A DNA stretch of 64,000 nucleotides from contig JAHEYU010000014.1 of assembly GCA_023251435.1 (NCBI GenBank), positions 33,525 through 97,524 of the forward strand, given 5' to 3'. Every line of letters begins with the position of its first letter. Within the stretch, counting starts at the first letter, position 1. A program made the position numbers and the translations under genes. Positions 37,432 to 47,644 of this stretch are shown piece after piece. The DNA is from Bacteroidota bacterium (lineage in GTDB: Bacteria > Bacteroidota > Bacteroidia > Bacteroidales > Prolixibacteraceae). Under the pieces are notes generated by a model. That model worked only from the letters and a program-made list of their open reading frames with translations, was not told the origin of the DNA and made no database searches.

Positions 37432-37505
37432 TTCGACCCCAGCCGGGGTCGAAGAAGTTTGGTTATCTGTTCGTTTTCTATAAATATGTTATCCCTCTGG
37501 GATAA
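37432..37505. repeat. Two-hairpin intergenic repeat element
   Basis: TTCGACCCC-AGCC-GGGGTCGAA (37432-37453) and TTATCCC-TCT-GGGATAA (37489-37505) around GTTTGGTTATCTGTTCGTTTTCTATAAATATG. Confidence 0.6.
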
Positions 37506-37599
37506 TAACATTTTCTCTGTGAAACTCCATTTTTTTCTCCTTTTCCCTCTGTGGTAAAACTGTTTTCAAAATGATTCTGTATTTTTGGCGGCTCAATCT

Positions 37600-38844
37600 A
37601 TGGAAAACAAAAACAAACTACCGGAACAGGTAACAGGCATCTCCATCAGCGATTATGCCTACCATTTGCCTGATGATAAAATTGCCAGATATCCGCTGGC
37701 CGAACGCGACCTGTCGAAACTGCTGGTTTGGAAAAACGGGCACATTCAGGATGCGCAATTTCGCAATCTGCCGGATCACCTGCCTGCAAATAGTTTGCTG
37801 GTTTTCAACAATACCAAAGTCATTCGGGCAAGGCTTCATTTCCTGAAAGAAACCGGGGCCAAAATCGAAATATTCTGTTTGGATCCGCACGAACCTGCTG
37901 ATTACCAAATATCTTTTCAAACTACCCAATCGTGCGTTTGGAAATGTATGATTGGCAACCAGAAAAAGTGGAAAGGCGAAAAGCTCCGAAAAATTATCAG
38001 GATTGATAATACCGAAATTGAATTGTGCGCCGAACAAACTGATCCGGAGAAAAATAAAAGTCTGATCAGATTTAGCTGGAACAATTCAGGTTTCGAGTTT
38101 TCAAGAATTATAGAACATGCCGGATCGCTGCCCATTCCGCCCTACCTGAACCGCGAAACAGAACAAAGCGATCTGGAACGATATCAAACCGTGTATTCGA
38201 AAATTAAAGGTTCGGTAGCCGCACCCACAGCCGGATTGCATTTTACTGAAAAGGTTTTCATCCATTTGAAAAACGATGGGCACGAACTTGCCGAACTAAC
38301 ACTGCATGTTGGCGCAGGTACTTTTCAGCCGGTAAAAAGCGAAACGATTTCGGGCCACGAAATGCATTCAGAACATTTTTACATCCGGCGCGATTTTCTA
38401 AACCGGCTTATCCAGCACTCCGGAAAAACAATTGCAGTTGGAACAACTTCAGTACGAACACTTGAAAGCCTTTACTGGCTGGGAATTCAGGTATGTAAAG
38501 ATCCGGAAATCAGCATTGGAGATTTAAAAGTTTCGCAATGGGAAGCTTATCAGAACGAAGAAAATATACTTCAGGCTAAAGACGTATTAAAGGCGCTGAT
38601 TGGATTGCTCGACCGGGAACAAACCGATATTCTATCGGCTTCGACACAAATAATAATAGCTCCGGGATATTGTTTCAGGATTGCCGATGGACTGATTACC
38701 AATTTCCATCAGCCGCAAAGCACCCTTCTGCTGCTCATTTCGGCATATTTGGGTGATGATTGGCGAACCATTTACGAACATGCACTTGCAAACAATTACC
38801 GGTTCTTAAGTTATGGCGACAGTAATCTGTACCTAAAGTACTAA
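37600..38844 (+). CDS. queA: S-adenosylmethionine:tRNA ribosyltransferase-isomerase
   Basis: DYAYHLPDDKIARYPLAERDLSKLLV; NNTKVIRARL; SVAAPTAGLHFTEKV; LTLHVGAGTFQPV; ITNFHQPQSTLLLLISAYLG. Confidence 0.9.
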   Translation: MENKNKLPEQVTGISISDYAYHLPDDKIARYPLAERDLSKLLVWKNGHIQDAQFRNLPDHLPANSLLVFNNTKVIRARLHFLKETGAKIEIFCLDPHEPADYQISFQTTQSCVWKCMIGNQKKWKGEKLRKIIRIDNTEIELCAEQTDPEKNKSLIRFSWNNSGFEFSRIIEHAGSLPIPPYLNRETEQSDLERYQTVYSKIKGSVAAPTAGLHFTEKVFIHLKNDGHELAELTLHVGAGTFQPVKSETISGHEMHSEHFYIRRDFLNRLIQHSGKTIAVGTTSVRTLESLYWLGIQVCKDPEISIGDLKVSQWEAYQNEENILQAKDVLKALIGLLDREQTDILSASTQIIIAPGYCFRIADGLITNFHQPQSTLLLLISAYLGDDWRTIYEHALANNYRFLSYGDSNLYLKY

Positions 38845-38956
38845 TTGGCTATTGACAAAAATCAACCGGTTAAAGCCTCATTATTAATTTTGAAAAGCTA
38901 TTTTTGTTGCCTTACCAGAAAAAGTTGGTAAACGATTTTAACTAAACTGTCAGCCT

Positions 38957-39316
38957 GTGTTTCTATTTGGAATTTTATCGAGTCCGCTGCCTTATCTGCT
39001 GATTGCCGTATTTTATTTTTTCGGCTTCGCTACAGGTATGTTCTCTGGTAATGCCGATAGCGAAACAAGCGAACAGATTCAGGTTAAGAACATTCAGGTT
39101 GAACCACAGGAAAAAACTGTTGAAACCGCCGAATCTACTTTTATATACCACGATTACAACCATCAAAAAAAGATAACCGACAGCACAGTTCTTTCGATGT
39201 GGCCTTCGGCTTTTAGCCAAAAGGAAAAGCTAATCTACATGGTTCACAACATCAAAGTGCATCATTCACCTACTTCCGAAACCAATTTCAGCCGTCCTCC
39301 GCCTTCGTGTAGCTAA
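38957..39316 (+). CDS. Hypothetical small membrane-anchored protein
   Basis: Single ORF with N-terminal hydrophobic segment (GTG start); no recognised domain. Confidence 0.45.
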   Translation: MFLFGILSSPLPYLLIAVFYFFGFATGMFSGNADSETSEQIQVKNIQVEPQEKTVETAESTFIYHDYNHQKKITDSTVLSMWPSAFSQKEKLIYMVHNIKVHHSPTSETNFSRPPPSCS

Positions 39317-39437
39317 TACCCCATTCAAACACTTTCCTGTAAAAAGGAACAGACTTTTTATAAACTTAAAGCAATTAAGTCTGTTTAATGGTGTGCCTTA
39401 ATGAATTTAGATTAGCTATACTGATAAAGATTTTACT

Positions 39438-40691
39438 ATGATTGGCCTGATAGGAATTAGCTATAAAACGGCATTGGTTGAAGTCCGCGAGAAATTTTCA
39501 TTTACAAAAGAAGAAATTATCCCATTTTCGGAGATGCTGCAACAGCAGACAGAAATCTCTGACATGGTATTGATTTCGACCTGTAACCGGACAGAAATTT
39601 ACTTTTCGCAGGATATTCACGACCACCAGACTGCCTTCGAACTCGTTTATGAAGTGATTAAAAAATTCAAGCAGGTAAACGACCATTGCTGGCACTACTT
39701 TTACCACCGGTCGAATGCCGGGGCTGTAAGGCATTTATTTGAAGTTGTTTCGGGGCTCGACTCACTGATCATTGGCGAAGATCAGATTATCGGCCAGGTA
39801 AAAGAAGCTTACCTTAACTGTACCGAAGCTGCACTAACAGATGCAGTACTGATGCGCCTTTTCCAAAAATCTTTCGAGGCCGGCAAGCGTGTACGCAGCG
39901 AAACCGGAATAAAGTTGGGAATTACCTCCGTAAGCAGTGCTGCAGTCGAAATGTGCTCGTGTTTGCTTAATGGAGTTAAAGATAAAAGCGTTTTGCTGAT
40001 CGGGACCGGAGAAACCGGCAATCTGGCATTGCAAAACATTGTAAAAAAAGGCGTTGGCAAAGTAACAGTCACTAACCGTACTTACGAAAAAGCAGAAAAA
40101 ACAGCGGCCAAATACAAGGCAGAAGTTCTAGCCTTCGATCAGTATGAAAACTCCCTGGACCAATGCGATATTGTGATGGTTGCTACAGCATCGCCCAAAC
40201 CGCTGATAACAAAAGAAATGGTAATGCGATCGATGGAGGCAAGATCTAACAGGCAGCAAATTTATGTTGACTTATCAGTTCCCCGAAATATCGAAAAAGA
40301 GGTAGCAGAACTCGAAAATGTAAGCGTACTCGGAGTTGACGACCTTCAGGAAATCGTAAACCAAACTGCCGAAAAGAAAAAAGAAAGCGCTGCAAAAGCT
40401 GAAGTCATTATCGACGAGGTAGTGTCTGATTACACCGAATGGCTTGCAAGCCGGTCGTTGCGCCCTGCAATAAATACAATAACTACTAATCTTCAGGCTA
40501 TTAACGACGAAGAATTATCGACTTACCGAAAATTAAGTAATCCTGAAATGCAGGAAATTGTGGATGATTACGCCAAACACCTAACCCAGCGGTACACCCG
40601 ATTACTGATCAAAAACCTGAAAGATTTGACAGATAACGGAAAAAACATCGATTCGTTAAAAACCATCAATGATTTATTTAAATTCGTGTAA
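39438..40691 (+). CDS. hemA: Glutamyl-tRNA reductase
   Basis: LISTCNRTEIYF; VSGLDSLIIGEDQIIGQVKEAY; LLIGTGETGNLA; IYVDLSVPRNIE. Confidence 0.95.
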   Translation: MIGLIGISYKTALVEVREKFSFTKEEIIPFSEMLQQQTEISDMVLISTCNRTEIYFSQDIHDHQTAFELVYEVIKKFKQVNDHCWHYFYHRSNAGAVRHLFEVVSGLDSLIIGEDQIIGQVKEAYLNCTEAALTDAVLMRLFQKSFEAGKRVRSETGIKLGITSVSSAAVEMCSCLLNGVKDKSVLLIGTGETGNLALQNIVKKGVGKVTVTNRTYEKAEKTAAKYKAEVLAFDQYENSLDQCDIVMVATASPKPLITKEMVMRSMEARSNRQQIYVDLSVPRNIEKEVAELENVSVLGVDDLQEIVNQTAEKKKESAAKAEVIIDEVVSDYTEWLASRSLRPAINTITTNLQAINDEELSTYRKLSNPEMQEIVDDYAKHLTQRYTRLLIKNLKDLTDNGKNIDSLKTINDLFKFV

Positions 40692-40737
40692 TTTATTTTG
40701 CCAGCAAACCCGCTTGGTTTACTCTTGATTAATCTCA

Positions 40738-41676
40738 ATGAAAAATAACATAAGAATTGGAACACGTGGCAGTCAACTGGCACTCTATCAGGCAAAAAAG
40801 GTTAAAGCTACGCTCGAAAACCTATTCCCTGAACTTCAGGTTGAACTGAAAATAATAAAAACAAAAGGTGACAAAATTCTCGATGTTGCGCTCTCAAAAA
40901 TCGGCGACAAGGGATTATTCACCAAAGAAATCGAGAATGAACTGCTCGACGGATCGGTTGATCTGGCAGTTCACAGTCTGAAAGACCTTCCCACCACACT
41001 TCCCGAAGGACTAAAATTAGGAGCAGTACTCGAGCGTGGCGAATTTCGCGACGCATTGGTTAGTAAAAACGGAAAAAAATTATCGGAACTCTGTGCGGGC
41101 GATGTGATTGCAACTTCCAGTTTGCGGCGCCAGGCCGGACTGATGAAAATGAACAATCAGATCATCATCAAAGATATTCGCGGAAACGTTAATTCCCGGC
41201 TGCAAAAGATGGAAGATGGTTATTGCGATGCAATGATCATGGCCGCTGCAGGTCTGCAACGTCTCGAACTCGAACATTACATCACCGAAATAATTGATCC
41301 CGAAATAATTGTACCAGCCGTAAGTCAGGGCGCCATCGCCATCGAAATCCGGATGAACGATCCGGAGGTAGAACTTCTGATGCAAAAAATCAATCACACC
41401 GAAACATGGAATGCGGTCACTGCCGAACGGGCTTTTCTGGCTCATCTGCAGGGCGGATGCCAGGTTCCGCTTGGTTGTTTCTCGAAAGTTGAAAACAGCA
41501 CATTAACCCTGAAGGGATTTGTTGCATCGGTTGACGGAAGCCGGTTTATTAATGAAACCATTTCAGGAGAAATAAGTGAAGGAGCTGCATTGGGCGTGCA
41601 AATGGCCGAGATGATGCTCGAAAAAGGAGCACTCGAAATTCTGAGCCAGATTAAATCAACAAAACCAACAAATTAA
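40738..41676 (+). CDS. hemC: Hydroxymethylbilane synthase
   Basis: IRIGTRGSQLALYQAKKV; DLAVHSLKDLPTTLP; TSSLRRQA; LQGGCQVPLG. Confidence 0.96.
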   Translation: MKNNIRIGTRGSQLALYQAKKVKATLENLFPELQVELKIIKTKGDKILDVALSKIGDKGLFTKEIENELLDGSVDLAVHSLKDLPTTLPEGLKLGAVLERGEFRDALVSKNGKKLSELCAGDVIATSSLRRQAGLMKMNNQIIIKDIRGNVNSRLQKMEDGYCDAMIMAAAGLQRLELEHYITEIIDPEIIVPAVSQGAIAIEIRMNDPEVELLMQKINHTETWNAVTAERAFLAHLQGGCQVPLGCFSKVENSTLTLKGFVASVDGSRFINETISGEISEGAALGVQMAEMMLEKGALEILSQIKSTKPTN

Positions 41677-41681
41677 ATCAA

Positions 41682-42467
41682 ATGAGCAAATTACTTGAAA
41701 ATAAGGTGTTCATTTCGACCCGCCCGGCCGGACAATCAGCTGAACTTGAAAGTCTTTTATCAGACGAGTCAGCCAAACTGATTTCAATGCCTACCATTGA
41801 AATTCGGCCACTTCCGCTTGACGAATTCTCGTGGTTACAGCTTAAAAATCTCGAATCGTTTAACTGGATTGTATTTACCAGTCCGAATGGCCTCCGGTTT
41901 TTCTTCGACCGGCTGTTCGATCTTCAAAACCATTACGGCCTTCCGGAACAATTAAAAATTGGCGTGGTTGGTAAAAAAACTGCCGCTCATCTGGAATGTT
42001 ACGGTACTTCAGCCGAATTCATCAATTTGGGTAACACGGCCGAAGAATTTGCAGCCGACTTTATCAATCGTGTTGCCACTGGCGAGCGGGTTCTTTTTCC
42101 TATTGGCAATCTGGCGCGGTCGGTTATCGAAGACAGAATTTCGAAAAAAGCGGTTTGCACACGGGTGCTGTTTTACGAAACCGTGATGCCTTCAGAAATC
42201 AGTGACGAAGCGATTTCGCTCATTATTAGCAATCAATACGATATGATTATACTGACCAGTCCATCGGGTTGCAGCAACCTTCTTCATCTGGTTTCAGGAA
42301 AAATGGATACCGCCACCCTTCGGTTGGTTTGCATCGGGCAAACAACAGCTGCCGAAGTTATCAGGAGCGGACTCGAACCGCTTATTACTGCAGGCATGGC
42401 TAATTCGCAAGGGATTACGTCGGCCATTATCAATTATTTTCAAAAGAAACAACTTATAACCAACTAA
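41682..42467 (+). CDS. hemD: Uroporphyrinogen-III synthase
   Basis: [47 protein letters not shown]; position in hem operon. Confidence 0.88.
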   Translation: MSKLLENKVFISTRPAGQSAELESLLSDESAKLISMPTIEIRPLPLDEFSWLQLKNLESFNWIVFTSPNGLRFFFDRLFDLQNHYGLPEQLKIGVVGKKTAAHLECYGTSAEFINLGNTAEEFAADFINRVATGERVLFPIGNLARSVIEDRISKKAVCTRVLFYETVMPSEISDEAISLIISNQYDMIILTSPSGCSNLLHLVSGKMDTATLRLVCIGQTTAAEVIRSGLEPLITAGMANSQGITSAIINYFQKKQLITN

Positions 42468-42469
42468 CT

Positions 42470-43438
42470 ATGTCATTTCCAATAACAAGACTAAGACGGT
42501 TAAGGCACACCCCCGTTTTACGCAATCTCGTACGCGAAACAATGCTCACACGCGATGACCTGATCATGCCACTTTTTGTTTGCCCCGGAACCAATGTTCG
42601 GATTCCAATTTCATCCATGCCTGGTAATTTCAATCTTTCGGTTGATTTACTGGTTGAAGAATGCCGTCGTTTATACGGACTTGGGATTCAGGCGGTGCTG
42701 CTTTTTGGTATTCCTGAACACAAAGATGAACACGGACTGGTGGCCTGCGAACACAACGGAATTGTACAACAGGCTGTACGTGCAATAAAAACCGCTTTGC
42801 CTGATTTATATGTAATTGCCGATATCTGCAATTGCGAGTACACGGTACACGGACATTGCGGAACCATTGTTGATGGTGACGTTCACAACGACCTCACTTT
42901 GGTAACTCTTGCCAAACAATCAGTTTCGCTGGCACAGGAAGGTGTTGATATGGTTGCACCAAGCGACATGATGGACGGACGGGTCGGAGCTATTCGTCAG
43001 GCACTCGACGAAAATGGCTTTTATAATCTTCCGATCATGGCATATTCCGCCAAATATGCATCAGCCTTTTACGGGCCATTCCGCGAAGCTGCCAACAGCG
43101 CCCCGCAATTTGGCAACCGGGCAACTTACCAGATGGATCCGGCCAATTCGAACGAAGCTTTACGCGAAGTAGCGCTCGACATTGAAGAAGGTGCCGATAT
43201 TGTAATGGTGAAACCGGCTTTAAGTTATCTGGATATCATTCAGCGGGTTAAAACCAACTTTAATATCCCGATTGCTGCCTACAACGTAAGTGGCGAATAT
43301 GCGATGGTAAAAGCCGCTGCAGCCAACGGCTGGATTGACGAAAAACGAATGGTTCGCGAAATCCTGACTTCGATTAAACGTGCCGGATCGGATATCATTA
43401 TTACTTATCACGCACAGGAAATTATTAAAGAACTGTAA
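42470..43438 (+). CDS. hemB: Delta-aminolevulinic acid dehydratase
   Basis: [46 protein letters not shown]. Confidence 0.96.
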   Translation: MSFPITRLRRLRHTPVLRNLVRETMLTRDDLIMPLFVCPGTNVRIPISSMPGNFNLSVDLLVEECRRLYGLGIQAVLLFGIPEHKDEHGLVACEHNGIVQQAVRAIKTALPDLYVIADICNCEYTVHGHCGTIVDGDVHNDLTLVTLAKQSVSLAQEGVDMVAPSDMMDGRVGAIRQALDENGFYNLPIMAYSAKYASAFYGPFREAANSAPQFGNRATYQMDPANSNEALREVALDIEEGADIVMVKPALSYLDIIQRVKTNFNIPIAAYNVSGEYAMVKAAAANGWIDEKRMVREILTSIKRAGSDIIITYHAQEIIKEL

Positions 43439-43495
43439 AGGCAGAGAGCAGGGAGCAAGGGGTAATGAAAAGTCGCAGTGGTCTGTCCCAGTTGG

Positions 43496-43545
43496 AAAAA
43501 TACTCGCAACCTAGAACTCGCATCCTGTAACTCGAAACAAAAAAA
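43496..43545. repeat. Degenerate heptamer array
   Basis: CTCGCAA CCTAGAA CTCGCAT CCTGTAA CTCGAAA. Confidence 0.55.
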
Positions 43546-43551
43546 TATATC

Positions 43552-44850
43552 ATGAAAAACTACACCCAAAGCATAGCTGCTTTTCAGGAAGCACAAAAAC
43601 ATATTCCCGGTGGAGTAAATTCACCGGTACGTTCATTTAAAAGCGTTGACGGAGATCCTCTTTTCATTGCCAGCGCCAAAGGTGCCAAAGTTTTCGACAT
43701 CGACGGTCACGAATACATCGACTATGTTGGTTCGTGGGGACCTATGATTTTGGGACATGCACATCCCGATGTAATCATGGCCATCCAGAAAACAGCGGCA
43801 AAGGGAACCAGTTTTGGTGCGCCTACCCTGCTCGAAACTGAAATGGCGCTTCAAATAAAAAAGATGGTTCCTTCCGTGGAAAGCATCCGAATGGTAAACT
43901 CCGGAACCGAGGCAACGATGAGTGCTTTGCGTTTGGCCCGTGGTTATACCGGCCGGGACCTGGTTATTAAATTCGAAGGCTGTTACCACGGACACAACGA
44001 CAGCTTTCTGATCAAAGCCGGATCGGGAGCATTAACATTGGGAACGCCTAATTCTCCCGGCGTAACTTCCGGAACAGCTAAGGATACGTTAACAGCAGGC
44101 TACAATGATCTGGAGTCAGTTAAAGAATTATTTATCCGTTATCCGGAACAAATTGCGGCTTTGATACTTGAACCAGTTACCGGAAACATGGGTGTGGTAA
44201 TTCCTGAACCTGAATTTATTCAGGGAATCCGTGACCTTTGTACCCAATACGGAACCGTACTGATTTTCGATGAAGTAATGACCGGGTTCCGTTTATCGAA
44301 AGGCGGGGTGCAACAAATACTGGGTATCACTCCTGATTTGACTTGCTTCGGAAAAATTATCGGTGGCGGTTTACCTGTTGGCGCTTATGGCGGCAGGCAG
44401 GAAATCATGGACAAACTAGCCCCCAAAGGTCCGGTTTACCAAGCCGGAACACTCTCTGGAAATCCGCTAGCTATGGCCGCTGGGTTAACAGCATTAAAAA
44501 TTCTGGACGAAACGGATGGTTTTTACGACATGCTCGAAGATAAATCGGCCCGCTTAGGCGATGGGATTAAAAAATGTCTGGCCGATCTGAATTTTCCGGG
44601 CGTGGTAAACCGTGTAGGTTCCATGTTTACGCTTTTTTTTACTGAAGAAGATCGTGTAAATTCGTTTGCCGATGCATGCCGATGCAACACCGCAACATAC
44701 GCCAAATTCTTCAAAATGGCTTTGGAAAGTGGTATTTACCTGGCACCATCGCAATTTGAGGCTGGATTTATGTCGGCTGCACACACTGCTAAAAAAATCG
44801 ACAAAACGATTGAAGCAACATACGAAGCATTGAAGGTGCTGAAAGCATAG
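43552..44850 (+). CDS. hemL: Glutamate-1-semialdehyde 2,1-aminomutase
   Basis: [76 protein letters not shown]. Confidence 0.96.
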   Translation: MKNYTQSIAAFQEAQKHIPGGVNSPVRSFKSVDGDPLFIASAKGAKVFDIDGHEYIDYVGSWGPMILGHAHPDVIMAIQKTAAKGTSFGAPTLLETEMALQIKKMVPSVESIRMVNSGTEATMSALRLARGYTGRDLVIKFEGCYHGHNDSFLIKAGSGALTLGTPNSPGVTSGTAKDTLTAGYNDLESVKELFIRYPEQIAALILEPVTGNMGVVIPEPEFIQGIRDLCTQYGTVLIFDEVMTGFRLSKGGVQQILGITPDLTCFGKIIGGGLPVGAYGGRQEIMDKLAPKGPVYQAGTLSGNPLAMAAGLTALKILDETDGFYDMLEDKSARLGDGIKKCLADLNFPGVVNRVGSMFTLFFTEEDRVNSFADACRCNTATYAKFFKMALESGIYLAPSQFEAGFMSAAHTAKKIDKTIEATYEALKVLKA

Positions 44851-44881
44851 TCAGTTGGCAATCGAAGCAATCAGTAAATGT

Positions 44882-44934
44882 AAGAGTTGCGGGATACGAG
44901 TTGCGGAAAACGCGCAACCCGTAACCCGAAACTA
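44882..44934. repeat. Inverted degenerate heptamer array
   Basis: GAGTTGC GGGATAC GAGTTGC GGAAAAC GCGCAAC CCGTAAC CCGAAAC. Confidence 0.65.
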
Positions 44935-45037
44935 TAATACTTTTCAATTCTGGCAGATTTTTTGAAGTAGCATTGGAGCTGATAAGAATTACACCATGTA
45001 ATTTCAGCAAAACAGGAAACAATTAATACTTACGATC

Positions 45038-46339
45038 ATGAAAACAAAAATTGTAATCTTAGTTTTGGCTTTAAGCACAAGCTTCTTCTCTGTACAGGCA
45101 CAAAGGCGGGTAGTTACTGCCCGTGCAACCAACTACGACATTAGCGACAATCTGGATTTGGATGCAGTGGCTTCTATTTTCGGTGATTCAGAAAATCTGG
45201 AAGACTTCGAACGCAGACTGAACGATCCTGAAAACCGGATTTCAAATCTCGACTTGAATCAGGATGGTTACATCGACTATTTAAGGGTTCTTGAAAATTC
45301 ATCCGACCGCAATTCCCTGGTGGTTGTTCAGGCAGTTTTAGATGAAGATATTTATCAGGACGTAGCTACCATCGAAATTGAAAGGCTCTCTAACAACAAT
45401 CACCGAATACAGATTGTAGGCGACTCCTACATTTATGGTTCAAATTACATTATAGAACCGGTATATGTTCGTACTCCATTGATTTTCTCTTTCTTTTGGG
45501 GACCACGTTACATCACCTACCATTCGCCATATTACTGGGGTTATTATCCTACCTATTTCCATTATTACAGACCATATTCTCCATTCAAATATCATAGGCA
45601 TATATATGGTCATATTAACAGTTATAATACCTATCACCGGTCAACTTCGCGAAATATCCATTTTTCAGGAGATAATTACAATCGCATCAGACGTAGCGAT
45701 TATGCATCGAGGTATCCAAACCGTACTTTTGAAAGCCGGAATCAAGGAGTAAAAAACAGGTACGAACTTGACCAGCGCAGACCAACCAATCAGGTGAGCC
45801 GTCAGCGAAACAATGATGTAAATCGTTCAAACGACCGCCAGAGCCAATACAGCAGGCAATCGAATACAGGTAGAACTGAACGCCAAAGAGATGTGAATGA
45901 AACCAGACGCCAGGTTAATGTGGAAAAATCCGGGCAAACACCGCAAAGAGAATATAACCGTAATTCTGACAGAAGAAAGTCTGAAAATAGCAACCAAATA
46001 CTGCAGCAGAACCAGAACAGGAATGATTCCTACGACAGTCGTCCTGCTCCTGCACCTCGTCAGGTAACGGCTCCTGAAAGATCAACAAAACGGGTTGAAG
46101 CACCCAGAAGTAATCCTGAATCGAGAGAGAAATCAGTATCAAGTCCAGCTTCTTCAAGGTCAGAGCAAAGGGTTGAATCTCCTCAAAGAAATACAGCACC
46201 GAGAGAAAAATCAGGTTCAATTGAGCAAAACAGGAGCAGATCGAATGTTGAGGTAAAACAGAGTTCACGCGGCGTTCAACAATCTGAACCACGAAAAAAT
46301 GATGAGAAAAAGGAAAGCGAAAACAACAGAAGAAGATAA
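45038..46339 (+). CDS. Secreted low-complexity protein (Tyr/His-rich core, Arg/Ser/Asn/Gln-rich tail) with an EF-hand/dockerin-like loop
   Basis: Signal peptide; LDLNQDGYIDYLRVLE; YYWGYYPTYFHYYRPYSPFKYHRHIYGHINSYNTYHR; long RSNQ-rich C-terminus. Confidence 0.7.
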   Translation: MKTKIVILVLALSTSFFSVQAQRRVVTARATNYDISDNLDLDAVASIFGDSENLEDFERRLNDPENRISNLDLNQDGYIDYLRVLENSSDRNSLVVVQAVLDEDIYQDVATIEIERLSNNNHRIQIVGDSYIYGSNYIIEPVYVRTPLIFSFFWGPRYITYHSPYYWGYYPTYFHYYRPYSPFKYHRHIYGHINSYNTYHRSTSRNIHFSGDNYNRIRRSDYASRYPNRTFESRNQGVKNRYELDQRRPTNQVSRQRNNDVNRSNDRQSQYSRQSNTGRTERQRDVNETRRQVNVEKSGQTPQREYNRNSDRRKSENSNQILQQNQNRNDSYDSRPAPAPRQVTAPERSTKRVEAPRSNPESREKSVSSPASSRSEQRVESPQRNTAPREKSGSIEQNRSRSNVEVKQSSRGVQQSEPRKNDEKKESENNRRR

Positions 46340-46367
46340 ATAATACTAAAATTTAAATCTATATATT

Positions 46368-47402
46368 TTGACTACAAATTCTATTCTACTTCAAACACTC
46401 CGTGGAGAACAAACCGAACGGCCACCTGTTTGGTTTATGCGTCAGGCGGGCAGAGTGTTGCCTTCGTACATGAAGATCAAAGAAAATTATACCTTCTGGC
46501 AAATGATGCAGAATCCGGAAGTAGCGGCCAAAGTGACGCTGCTTCCAATTGATGATCTGGGTGTGGATGCCGGAATCCTTTTCTCTGATATTTTGGTTAT
46601 TCCTCATGCGCTGGGCATGGGATTGGAATTTAACGACAGTGGCCCGGTTTTCGATCAACCACTGGCCTATCGCGAGAATCCGCTGGCCGGACTTCAAGCC
46701 GATCCAACTAAGTTGAATTATATTTATGAGGTAATCGACGAAATTATCCGGACAAAAAAAGAGGAAACACCGCTAATTGGATTTTGTGGTGCCCCGTTGA
46801 CTGTTTTACTTTTTATGCTTCAGGGTTTGGGCCGGAAGGGTGATTTTCCGGAAGCGATCAAATTTATATACCAGAACAAGGAAACAACCAAAAAGCTGAT
46901 CGAAGTTGTAACCGATCTTTCGATTGTTTATGCACAGGGTCAGATTAAACATGGAGTGGATGTTTTCCAACTGTTCGACACCCACGCCGGGCTTATTCCT
47001 ATAGATTTATATCAGGAATTGTTTATGCCATCGATCCGTAAAATAGGTGCTGCCGTGCGCGAAAAAGGCATTCCGTTTATCTTCTTCCCCAAAGGATTGG
47101 GTGTTGGAATTAAGGACATAACTCCGGAAGATTGCGATTACCTGAGCATCGACTGGCAGATTCCGATTGAGACTGCCCGAAAAATGGTCGATTCGAAAAT
47201 CGGATTACAGGGAAATATTGATCCCAGATTGTTATATGCCAGTCAGCCCGAAATTGAAAAAGCATTGCAGCCTTATATTGAATTTGGCAAGAATAACCAA
47301 AACTGGATATTCAACCTTGGACATGGATTTATGCCTGGAATTTCGTTCGAGAACGCTAGATACCTAGCCGATTGGGTGAAACGAACTGATTGGAAACGTT
47401 AG
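46368..47402 (+). CDS. hemE: Uroporphyrinogen decarboxylase (TTG start)
   Basis: PPVWFMRQAGRVLPSYMKI; GILFSDILVIPHALGM; GFCGAPLTVLLFMLQG; FNLGHGFMPGI. Confidence 0.96.
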   Translation: MTTNSILLQTLRGEQTERPPVWFMRQAGRVLPSYMKIKENYTFWQMMQNPEVAAKVTLLPIDDLGVDAGILFSDILVIPHALGMGLEFNDSGPVFDQPLAYRENPLAGLQADPTKLNYIYEVIDEIIRTKKEETPLIGFCGAPLTVLLFMLQGLGRKGDFPEAIKFIYQNKETTKKLIEVVTDLSIVYAQGQIKHGVDVFQLFDTHAGLIPIDLYQELFMPSIRKIGAAVREKGIPFIFFPKGLGVGIKDITPEDCDYLSIDWQIPIETARKMVDSKIGLQGNIDPRLLYASQPEIEKALQPYIEFGKNNQNWIFNLGHGFMPGISFENARYLADWVKRTDWKR

Positions 47403-47640
47403 GAAAGGTTCCAAGTTTCAGGTTCCAAGTTCCAAGTTATGCCGAACTCAAAGTTTATGACTTGGAATTTGGAACTTTTAAATTAAACACAGAATAAAAT
47501 GAACCCCGAAAGGTCAACCTGCCGAGCGAAACAGGGGTTCAACGTTAAAATAAAACAGATTATCGGACAAGTCTAAAGAATCAGGAAAATGCTGAAAAGA
47601 GCTCAACTTGGAACTTTGAACTTGAAACTTTAAACTCTAT
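47402..47640. repeat. Degenerate heptamer arrays flanking the hemE-hemN spacer
   Basis: AGGTTCC AAGTTTC AGGTTCC AAGTTCC AAGTTAT ... CAACTTG GAACTTT GAACTTG AAACTTT. Confidence 0.6.
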
Positions 47641-47644
47641 CGCT

